64,000 bases of DNA from Ktedonobacteria bacterium brp13 (GTDB lineage: Bacteria > Chloroflexota > Ktedonobacteria > Ktedonobacterales > Ktedonobacteraceae). A program made the position numbers and the translations under genes. Location: assembly GCA_015099395.1 (NCBI GenBank), contig AP024096.1:3224001-3288000 (forward strand), written 5' to 3'. Shown here one piece after another: positions 17,627 through 25,965 of the stretch. A model generated the notes under the pieces. That model searched no databases. It was not told where the DNA came from and worked only from the letters and a program-made list of their open reading frames with translations. Numbering within the stretch: the stretch's first letter is position 1; every line of letters begins with the position of its first letter.

Positions 17627-19473
17627 GCGGCAAAGAGCATCTTGTCTAGCTCAACACCATCGATTGTCTCAACCTGGATCAGGTGCTCAGCAATAGCCTC
17701 CAGGCGATCCTGCTTCTCGCGCAAGACACGCAGAGCGGTGGCATACGCGTTATCAATCAGCAGCGAGACCTCTGCATCGATCCTGGATGCCAGTTCAGCA
17801 CTAATCATCAGATTCCCCTCGGCATCGGCTTTATAGGCCACATTACCGAGCGGCGACATACCGAACTCGCAGACCATACGACGCGCGATACCGGTCACAT
17901 AATCGATATCCTGACTGGCACCCGTCGTCACATCGCCGAAGATAATCTCCTCAGCGGCACGACCACCCATAGCACCGGCTAACTTCGCCAGCAGCTCGGA
18001 ACGACGCACCAGATAACGATCCTCAGCAGGAGCCGAGACAGTGATACCAAGCGCCATACCACGCGCGATCGCCGTCACCTTCTGCACCGGATCAGAACCA
18101 GGAGTCATACGCATCACGATTGCGTGACCAACCTCGTGATAGGCAATAATAGCTTTCTCAGCCTCTGTGATCAGATGGCTCTTACGCTCCGGGCCAGCCA
18201 GGACACGTAGGATCGCCTCTTCTAACTCGATCTTGCCAATAAGCTTGAGATCTTTACGTGCGGCCAACAAGGCAGCTTCATTGAGGAGATTGGCCAGATC
18301 AGCACCCGAGAAACCAGCGGTCTGACGAGCCAGATCGGTCAGGGTCAGGTCAGGATCGATAGGCTTCCCTTGAGCATGGACACTCAGGATCGCTTCACGA
18401 CCACGAATGTCAGGCTTATCGAGCATTACACGACGATCGAAACGACCGGGACGCAGCAGCGCCGAGTCGAGCACATCTGGACGATTGGTTGCCGCGATAA
18501 TGACCACATTCGCATTCTTGTCAAAACCATCCATCTCAACCAGCAACTGGTTCAGGGTCTGCTCACGCTCATCGTTGCCACCCGTACCTGAATTGCTACG
18601 CTGACGACCGAGCGCATCGATCTCATCAATAAAGACAATACAAGGCGCATGGTCTTTGGCCTCTTTAAAAAGGTCACGTACACGAGCCGCACCAACGCCT
18701 ACAAACATCTCAACAAACTCAGAACCACTCACGCTATAGAACGGGACGGCAGCCTCACCAGCCACCGCACGAGAGATCAAGGTCTTGCCAGTACCAGGAG
18801 AACCAACCAGCAAGACACCCTTTGGAGTACGCGCACCCATAGCCGTAAAACGCTCAGGCTGCTTCAAGAACTCCACGATCTCCTCAAGCTCCATCTTGGC
18901 CTCTTCGACACCCGCGACATCCTGGAAAAGGACAGTAGGACAGCTCTCATTAAAACGGCGCGCCTTTGAACGCGAGAAAGGCATCGACCGACCACCCATG
19001 CTGCTACGGCGAATAAAGACAAACATCACACCGAGAACCGCAAGGACCAGCACAAGGTCAATCGCACCCTGCTCCCATGCACCCTGCTGGCTATTCACGA
19101 CATTCACACTTACGCCATCATGTCTAAATATTTCAGTAACTGGCTGCCCGTCTTCTTTTACAGCATGGTACTGTTGACCTGTCGTACCGGTTGCGTTTAC
19201 ATCATTACCAGAGATCGTTACTGACTTCAACTGATGGTGATCGGCCATATTCAATACGTCACTGATCGGGCGCTCCTGCACAGCCGCAGCTGAACGCATA
19301 GAGAACGAAATAACACGTACGGCGGCAATAGTCAGGAGGATAATACCCAGCACCACAAGGACAACCGGGATAACATAACGAGTGAGAATACTACGCTTAC
19401 GCGATAATTTAGGCAACAAGTTCCGTGGACGAGAGTTCTTTGTGTCACGATTATTCTTGGGTGGTATTTCCAT
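17623..19473 (-). CDS. ftsH: ATP-dependent zinc metalloprotease FtsH
   Basis: A 616-residue membrane AAA protease. Two transmembrane helices (about 32-54 and 137-154) bracket a short extracytoplasmic domain. Walker A GSPGTGKT is at 224-231, Walker B FIDEID at 281-286, the second region of homology RPGRFDRR at 341-348, and the zinc site HEVGH at 446-450. It degrades misassembled membrane proteins and some regulators. The ATG at 19473 has GAAAGG six bases upstream and matches the family start; longer frames run into the omega-RNA-like leader. Its 5' leader is an omega-RNA element (see below). Confidence 0.97.
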   Translation of the reverse strand: MEIPPKNNRDTKNSRPRNLLPKLSRKRSILTRYVIPVVLVVLGIILLTIAAVRVISFSMRSAAAVQERPISDVLNMADHHQLKSVTISGNDVNATGTTGQQYHAVKEDGQPVTEIFRHDGVSVNVVNSQQGAWEQGAIDLVLVLAVLGVMFVFIRRSSMGGRSMPFSRSKARRFNESCPTVLFQDVAGVEEAKMELEEIVEFLKQPERFTAMGARTPKGVLLVGSPGTGKTLISRAVAGEAAVPFYSVSGSEFVEMFVGVGAARVRDLFKEAKDHAPCIVFIDEIDALGRQRSNSGTGGNDEREQTLNQLLVEMDGFDKNANVVIIAATNRPDVLDSALLRPGRFDRRVMLDKPDIRGREAILSVHAQGKPIDPDLTLTDLARQTAGFSGADLANLLNEAALLAARKDLKLIGKIELEEAILRVLAGPERKSHLITEAEKAIIAYHEVGHAIVMRMTPGSDPVQKVTAIARGMALGITVSAPAEDRYLVRRSELLAKLAGAMGGRAAEEIIFGDVTTGASQDIDYVTGIARRMVCEFGMSPLGNVAYKADAEGNLMISAELASRIDAEVSLLIDNAYATALRVLREKQDRLEAIAEHLIQVETIDGVELDKMLFAA

Positions 19474-19486
19474 AAAAACCCTTTCA

Positions 19487-19931
19487 GGGGACCCATATGC
19501 CTTCAGGCTATGGGAGAAAAGAAAGGCGTCCGCAGACGCAAATTGTTCAAGGTATCCCCTTGCGGGGGAAGAACAGAAGTGCGGTCTGTCCTTCGTTACC
19601 AGAGATGGCTGGCACCCTTTTCCGCACAAAGTAATGTGTGCCTCGTCGAGGATATCGGTCTGCACGTCTCCTGAGCACTGGCTTAACCCTCGTAGACCTG
19701 GTTAACTCAGAAGTTATAGCGCAGCGGGCTGGCAAAGCACCCACTGGTACGTTCTTGAACACTGCCGATATCGTAGCCCGATAACCGTTTCCCGCCCCAA
19801 TGGGCATCCAAGGAATAGTCCTGGCTGGGACTGGTCAGGTAAGCTTGTGGAGAAGACGGGCAGAAACCACCCCATCTCTACATGCCCGTCCCGTTTAGGG
19901 GACAAGGTTCCTGACATATCAAGGTGTGCTA
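19487..19931 (-). ncRNA. Nuclease-free omega-RNA element in the ftsH leader (copy A)
   Basis: This stretch is homologous to the omega-RNA in front of iscB at 37.1-37.3 kb and to the copy at 58.5-58.9 kb. Shared landmarks include TAATGTGTGCCTCGTC near 19632, CTGGTTAACT.AGAAGTTATAG near 19698, a GCTGGC..GCACCC..GGTAC segment, and GGTCAGGT near 19833 paired in position with GGTTCCTGAC at 19906-19915. A hairpin CCCATATGCC/GGCTATGGG (19492-19513) at the ftsH side resembles a transposon right end. No iscB is present. By analogy the 16 bases 19916-19931 would be the guide. Confidence 0.8.
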
Positions 19932-19968
19932 TAGTGTTTTTCTATGTCTTAGTAGGATACTTGAGGCT

Positions 19969-19997
19969 AGTATAGCGTATGAAATTTCGTTTAGCAA
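19969..19997 (-). promoter_or_regulatory. Promoter for omega-RNA copy A and ftsH
   Basis: Minus-strand TTGCTA (19992-19997), a 17-base spacer, and TATACT (19969-19974). The predicted start is about 46 bases before the conserved GTCAGG of the omega-RNA, so the RNA and ftsH would share a transcript. Confidence 0.6.
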
Positions 19998-20332
19998 GAT
20001 TAGTGTATGCTTAGAACGCTTAGAAAACTAGGAATCTAGTACTAAGGTACGTAGAGTGCCTTCTACTTGAACAATCACTTTACGCATAATTGCTGGGCTT
20101 ATGCCAATACCCCTTATTTGCTATCCCATAGACTTTCTAGATGATTTCCATAGCTGAATTGTGTAGGAAATAGCGTTGGATAACGGATCTCTGGATATCT
20201 CTCTGAAGAGAGAGGTAGATTCCCTATCGATCTGTTCCTTTGAGCATGGTACAATAGTCAACACAGTACAAAGGTGGTAGTGTAGCCAATTACAATGCGA
20301 AGCGGTAGAACTACATGATAGAGTTTATATCT

Positions 20333-20371
20333 AGAGTTCATAGAGTTCATAGAGTTCATAGAGTTTATCCA
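20333..20371 (+). repeat. Tandem 9-base repeat upstream of the formate dehydrogenase operon
   Basis: The unit AGAGTTCAT is repeated about four times, the last copy with one change, followed by a duplicated GCTATTC motif (20391-20406), all within 100 bases of fdhA. The 20000-20425 stretch otherwise shows no gene. Confidence 0.8.
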
Positions 20372-20425
20372 TAATAACCGCTGATATTTGCTATTCGCTA
20401 TTCGCTAGAAAAAGGAAAGAGCCTT

Positions 20426-23400
20426 ATGCGAGAGAAGACACAAGCACCCAGGAATGTACAAGGGGTGGTCTCAGATTTGCTGGAGATCGGCTCCCGTGTA
20501 CAACCGTTCAGTAAGGAGAGTCGCGACAAAGCCCCCCGCATTCGCGACGCCAAAGTCGTACATAGCGTCTGCCCTTACTGTGCCGTCGGTTGTAGCCAGA
20601 ATGTCTATGTGAAAGACGGCAAGGTCATCGATATTGAAGGTGATCCTACCAGCTTCATCAATCGTGGCACCCTCTGCCCCAAAGGTTCGGCTACCTATCA
20701 ATATACCGTTAATAGCAGCCGCCTGACAAAGGTTCTGTATCGCGCGCCGTATAGCGATCATTGGGAGGAAAAGTCACAGGACTGGGCAATGAAGCAGATC
20801 GCGCAGCGCGTCAAGCAGACACGCGACGAGACCTTCGTTGAGCGCTTAGAGGATGGACGCGAAGTCAACCATACATTGGGCATTGCGACCCTGGGTGGCG
20901 CTACGCTGGATATCGAAGAGAACTACGTCATAAAGAAACTGCTGAATGGCGGACTGGGGATCGTCTCAATCGAGAACCAGGCTCGTATATGACACAGCTC
21001 CACTGTGCCCGGTCTGGGCACAACACTCGGTCGCGGCGGTGCTACGACCTATCCACAGGATCTTGTCAATAGCGATTGTATTTTGATCATCGGCAGCAAC
21101 ATGGCGGAGGCCCATCCTATTGCATTCGCCAATGTGGTGAAGGCCAAAGAACGTGGTGCTCAGATTATCCATGTTGACCCGCACTATTCACGCACATCAG
21201 CGCTTGCCAATCTGTATGTATCGACACGCGCAGGCTCGGATATTGTCTTTTTAGGCGCATTAATCAACTATATATTGCAGAATGAAGCCTACTTCCACGA
21301 GTATGTACAGTATTACACGAATGCAGCAATGCTGATACGGGAAGACTTCAAGGATACCGAAGACCTGGATGGTCTCTTCTCAGGCTATGATGAAAAGACT
21401 CAGACGTATTCTGACCAGAGCAGTTGGGACTACGAGCGCGATGAACATGGGAACCCGCGCACCGATCCGACACTACAAGATCCACGCTGCGTGCTACAAA
21501 TCATGCGCCGTCACTTCTCGCGCTACACACCGGAGATGGTTGAGAACGAGTGTGGTATTACACGTGAGCAATGGCTCCAGGTAGCACAGACCCTCGTCGC
21601 TAACTCTGGACGTGAACGCACGACCGCGCTCTGCTACGCTGTAGGCTGGACACAACAATCGAAAGGCGTACAGATTATTCGTGCCGGGGCTATATTACAG
21701 CTCTTGCTCGGCAATATTGGTCGTCCGGGCGGCGGCGTGCTGGCCCTGCGTGGACATGCCTCTATCCAGGGTTCGACCGATATTCCAACCTTATATGATC
21801 TGCTCGCAGGCTATATGCCGCAGCCAGCGGCAATGCTCACGTCGCAACCCCATACACATGACGAACCGAACGCCACTACCTGGAGAGCACGGCAAGACAA
21901 GCAGACGCACCAGAAATCACAACAGACCCTCAGTGAATATATCGATACAGCCGGCCAGAAGCTAGGCTGGTGGTCACATATGCCAAAGTACATCGTTAGC
22001 TTGCTCAAAGCCTGGTATGGTGACGCCGCGACCGCAGAGAACGACTGGCAATATCACTGGCTACCGAAGATCGTCGGCGACCACTCGCACATCTCCACAA
22101 GCTACTTGATGCTGGATGGCAAGGTGAAAGGGTATCTGCTGCTAGGACAGAATCCAGCAGCCGGTAGTACCAACGCACGCATGCAACGCAAAGCGCTTGC
22201 GCAGTTGGATTGGATGGTTGTACGTGACCTCTACGAAGTCGAATCTGCCGCGTTCTGGTATAAAGGTCCGCATGGTGAGCCAGTCGATCCCTCAACAATC
22301 AAGACAGAGGTCTTTCTAATGCCTGCAGCGGCATCAACGGAGAAAGAGGGCTGCTTCACCAATACACAACGACTGATCCAATGGCGCGATAAAGCGATCG
22401 ATCCACCGGGCGCTGCACGCTCAGATCTCTGGTTCATCTACGACCTGGGCAAGCGCCTGAGAAAGCTCTACGCGGGCAGTCAGGAACCACGCGATCAAGC
22501 GATCCAGGCACTGACCTGGGACTATGAGCGTGCGCACCCGGAAGAAGGATCGCGGCTGACCGATGAGCCAGACGCCGAACTGGTCTTGAAAGAGATCAAT
22601 GGCTTCTACGTCACGCAAAAAGATGAGCAAAGTGGTGAAAGCAAAAAATATACGATCCATGATGCCCCACATGTAAAGACCTTCACCGTGCTCAAAAGTG
22701 ATGGCAGTACAGCCTGTGGTTCATGGATCTATACAGGCGTCTATCCAGAACCAGGCAAGAATCTAGCGGCATCACGGATTACCGATGGCGAGTCCAATCT
22801 ACAATGGGGCTTCGCCTGGCCCGCCAACCGGCGTATTCTCTACAATCGCGCCTCGGCAGACCCCGCAGGGAAGCCGTGGTCAGAGCGCAAAAAGTACATC
22901 TGGTGGGATGCCGAACAGAAGAAATGGGTCGGCAAAGATGTCCCTGATTATCCGATCGATAAGGCCCCTGACTATCGACCACAGCCAGGTGCGACCGGCA
23001 TGGACGCGATCAGCGGCACAGATCCCTTCATCATGAAACCGGATGGTCGAGCATGGCTCTACGCACCCAGCGGCTTGAAGGACGGTCCATTGCCCACGCA
23101 TTACGAAGCGGTCGAGTCACCATTGACCAATCTGCTGTACAAGCAGCAGAGCAATCCGGCCGCCAAGTATAACCGCGAGCGCAAGGACAATCCGCTGACA
23201 CCCATCGGAGATCTGAGCTATCCCATCGTCATTACGACCTATCGGCTCACCGAACATCATGTCAGCGGTCCAATGACACGTTGGATGCCCTGGCTGAACG
23301 CGCTCCAGCCCGCACTCTTCGCTGAGCTCAGTCCTGAACTGGCAGCCGAGCGCGGCATTATCCATGGTGAATGGCTGGTTATCTGTACGCCACGAGGCGA

Positions 23401-23617
23401 GATAGAGGCCCGCGCGATGGTGACACGGCGCATACGCCCATACCAGATGCGCGGACGAACCGTCCACCAGATCGGCCTGCCTTTCCACTGGGGCTTCCAG
23501 GGCAAGAGTACAGGCAGTATTACCAACGATCTGACGCATTCTGTGCTCGAACCAAACGTAGGTATCGAAGAGGCCAAAGCCTTTACATGCAACGTCCGAC
23601 CTGGACGCATTTCATAG
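20426..23617 (+). CDS. fdhA: Selenocysteine-containing formate dehydrogenase, catalytic subunit
   Basis: One 1063-residue protein read through an in-frame TGA at 20990-20992 (residue 189). The context NQARI-U-HSSTVPGLG matches the selenocysteine site of molybdenum/tungsten formate dehydrogenases (NxARVUHxxTV), and the frame stays open on both sides. The N-terminal [4Fe-4S] motif is CPYCAVGC...GTLCPKG, and the molybdopterin domains follow, ending with the C-terminal cap. It oxidises formate to CO2. A SECIS-like hairpin lies just after the UGA. The N-terminus has no twin-arginine signal, unlike FdnG, so the active site probably faces the cytoplasm. It heads an operon with an Fe-S subunit and an NrfD anchor. 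No selA, selB or selC is in the window. Confidence 0.95.
20990..21025 (+). promoter_or_regulatory. SECIS-like element directing selenocysteine insertion
   Basis: Twelve bases after the UGA, GTGCCC (21005-21010) and GGGCAC (21016-21021) form a perfect 6-bp stem with the loop GGTCT. The E. coli fdhF element has 11 bases of spacing and a GGUCU apical sequence contacted by SelB. Size, spacing and loop all agree. Confidence 0.9.
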
Positions 23618-23634
23618 AGGAAGCAAGGAAGTTA

Positions 23635-24582
23635 ATGACAACACAGACGAAGAGAGCTGAGACAGCACGAGGAACTGCACAGGATGAGCGATCAGTACGA
23701 TCGCTCATCCCTGCAGGGGTTGAGCAGGCCACACACCTGCTCTCACTCCTCAAAAAAGAGACGCCACCACCCGAGCAGCAGGCGATGGGATTCTTTACCG
23801 ATACCAGCCTCTGCATCGGCTGCAAAGCCTGCGAGATCGCCTGCAAACAATGGAATGAACTACCAGCGATCGATCCAGACTGGACCGGGACCAGCTATGA
23901 CAATACAAAGCAGCTCGGAGCAACAACGTGGCGACACGTACAGTTTATTGAACAGATCGAACGACGCGTACCAACCGTACCAACCTTGCCGCTCACAGCA
24001 CCGCTCCCTTTCTTTAGTAGTGATCGCTGGCTGATGCAGAGCGATGTCTGCAAACACTGCGCGAATGCTCCCTGTCAGGAAGCTTGCCCGACTGGCGCAA
24101 TCATTCACACCGAGTTCAACACCGTCTACGTACAACAGGATATCTGTAATGGTTGCGGTTATTGTGTCGTCGCCTGCCCCTTCGGCGTAATTGCCCGCGA
24201 TGGCGAGGGCGACAGACAGGCACACAAGTGTACATTGTGCTATGACCGCCTTAAAGAGGGTATGAAACCGGCCTGCGCAAAGGCCTGTCCGACAGACTCG
24301 ATCCAGTTTGGTCCGGTCGACGAACTCAAGAGGCACGCCAGAGAGCGTCTAGGGGACTTGCAGCAGCGCGGAGTCAAAGAGGCACGCCTATATGGCGAAG
24401 ATGACACGATACTGGAAGGTGGGCTCAACTCGTTCTTCCTCTTACTCGATAAACCAGAGGTCTACAACCTGCCAGAGAATCCACCACGACCAAGCACCCA
24501 CGTCATACCGGCATCATTGCGCGTTATCGCAACGGCAGCAGTCATGGGCTTAATGGGGATCATCTTCTTCAAACAAGATTGA
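23635..24582 (+). CDS. Formate dehydrogenase iron-sulfur subunit
   Basis: A 315-residue FdnH/HybA-like electron-transfer protein. Four ferredoxin-type Cys clusters are visible: CIGCKACEIACKQW, CKHCANAPCQEACPTGAI, CNGCGYCVVACPFGV and CTLCYDRLKEGMKPACAKACP. These would bind four [4Fe-4S] clusters that carry electrons from FdhA to the membrane subunit. A hydrophobic segment close to the C-terminus (about residues 292-311) anchors it, as in FdnH. I set the start at ATG 23635 after AAGGAAG, 17 bases past the fdhA stop; the frame is open further upstream inside fdhA. Confidence 0.93.
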   Translation: MTTQTKRAETARGTAQDERSVRSLIPAGVEQATHLLSLLKKETPPPEQQAMGFFTDTSLCIGCKACEIACKQWNELPAIDPDWTGTSYDNTKQLGATTWRHVQFIEQIERRVPTVPTLPLTAPLPFFSSDRWLMQSDVCKHCANAPCQEACPTGAIIHTEFNTVYVQQDICNGCGYCVVACPFGVIARDGEGDRQAHKCTLCYDRLKEGMKPACAKACPTDSIQFGPVDELKRHARERLGDLQQRGVKEARLYGEDDTILEGGLNSFFLLLDKPEVYNLPENPPRPSTHVIPASLRVIATAAVMGLMGIIFFKQD

Positions 24583-24608
24583 GAGCATATTCCAAAAAGG
24601 ATTTTCTG

Positions 24609-25784
24609 ATGAAAGAGACACATATTCCTGATTTCAGCACAGCTGATCCAGCTGGCATACCAGAGAACGCACCAATAGACCTGTCAGAAGGGACCAGGGC
24701 TGCGACGACAACCATAAAACGCGGAATGCAGTCAGCGCAATCTGTAGATCTGCAAAAACTGCTCGCCTGGTGTGCCACTATCACGACTGGCTACACACCC
24801 AATCCGGTTGCAGAGATGCAGGAGTCGACGTACTATGACTATCCAGTGCTCAAAGCACCGGTCTGGACGTGGGAGATCGTCTGGTACTTCTTCATGGGCG
24901 GACTGGCGGCTGGTAGCTATGTCATAGCCACGATCGCCAATCTCTTCGGCTCACCGGAAGATGCCACTGTAGCACGCGTCGGCTACTATACATCGCTGCT
25001 GGCGGTCCTAACCTGTCCGCCGCTACTGATCAAAGACCTGGGGCGACCAGAGAAGTTCCTCAATATGCTGCGTATGTTCAAGTTCAAGTCGCCGATGTCG
25101 ATGGGCGTCTGGGGACTGCTGGGCTTCTCCATGTTCAGTGGCGGCACCGCCATCATTCAGGGGGCACGTGACGGATTACTGGGCAGATGGTGGGGGGCAC
25201 GCCTGCTGGCACGCTTGCCACAAAAGCTGATCGCACTACCCGGTAGCCTCTTCGCGGTCTTCCTGGGTGGCTATACTGGCGTCCTGCTGGCCGCCACCAG
25301 CATCCCGGTCTGGTCGCGCAGCAAACTGCTCGGCGCAGTCTTTATCTCATCGGCCTTCTCGACCAGTACCGCCCTGATCTCATGTATACTCAGGCTGATC
25401 GGCGCGCCAAGTAAAAGTCTACATAAGCTAGAGCGCATCGAATGGGCCAACATGTGCCTGGAGATGCTCGGTCTCTTCGGCTATCTACGTGCCTCTGGTC
25501 GAGCCGCGAAGGCACTGGTCGGGACAGAGCAAGGCGAGCAAGGACGGGCTTTCTGGAGCTTTATCGGTGGTGGTTTACTGCTCCCATGGCTACTCCAGGG
25601 TCTCTTGCTCATGGTTGGACGTCAGAAGCCACACGGACAGCAACGGCACAAACGTGGCGGACTGGGACTGCTGATCTCGGCGCTGGTCCTCATCGGTGGC
25701 TACTTCTTGCGCAAGACCATAGTCGATGCCGGTCATGCTTCTCGTAACGACGCACGCACCACGCTCTGGAATGCACGCAGGTAA
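24609..25784 (+). CDS. NrfD/PsrC-family membrane subunit of formate dehydrogenase
   Basis: A 391-residue polytopic protein. After a soluble stretch of about 85 residues, TWEIVWYFFMGGLAAGSYV begins the NrfD fold, with LIKDLGRPEKFLNMLRMFKFKSPMSMG typical of NrfD loops and around eight to nine helices in all. NrfD subunits exchange electrons with quinones without haem, replacing the cytochrome b of FdnGHI. The ATG at 24609 follows AAGGA; an overlapping TTG start at 24579 is possible. Last gene of the fdh operon. Confidence 0.9.
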   Translation: MKETHIPDFSTADPAGIPENAPIDLSEGTRAATTTIKRGMQSAQSVDLQKLLAWCATITTGYTPNPVAEMQESTYYDYPVLKAPVWTWEIVWYFFMGGLAAGSYVIATIANLFGSPEDATVARVGYYTSLLAVLTCPPLLIKDLGRPEKFLNMLRMFKFKSPMSMGVWGLLGFSMFSGGTAIIQGARDGLLGRWWGARLLARLPQKLIALPGSLFAVFLGGYTGVLLAATSIPVWSRSKLLGAVFISSAFSTSTALISCILRLIGAPSKSLHKLERIEWANMCLEMLGLFGYLRASGRAAKALVGTEQGEQGRAFWSFIGGGLLLPWLLQGLLLMVGRQKPHGQQRHKRGGLGLLISALVLIGGYFLRKTIVDAGHASRNDARTTLWNARR

Positions 25785-25965
25785 CACAGAAACACAAGCA
25801 AAAGGCACGTAGACTGGCACCAGAACAGGCTAGCCAATAGACTATCTATCCAACTTTTGACTAGATCTCGCGTACATATCTATACAGACCCAACGACGAT
25901 ATCATAGATCATTGATCAGCAAAGATAACCCGCGAGAGAACAAGCAGTCATTAAGAAAGGACACA

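Noticed and set aside
19487-19931. A known riboswitch class in the ftsH leader
   Set aside because: The conserved blocks match the iscB omega-RNA and carry transposon-like end hairpins; no known riboswitch motif was recognised.
20426-20992. Truncated formate dehydrogenase fragment followed by a separate 870-residue gene, i.e. a pseudogene
   Set aside because: Both parts share one frame, the TGA is at the selenocysteine position and a SECIS-like hairpin follows; it is one selenoprotein gene.
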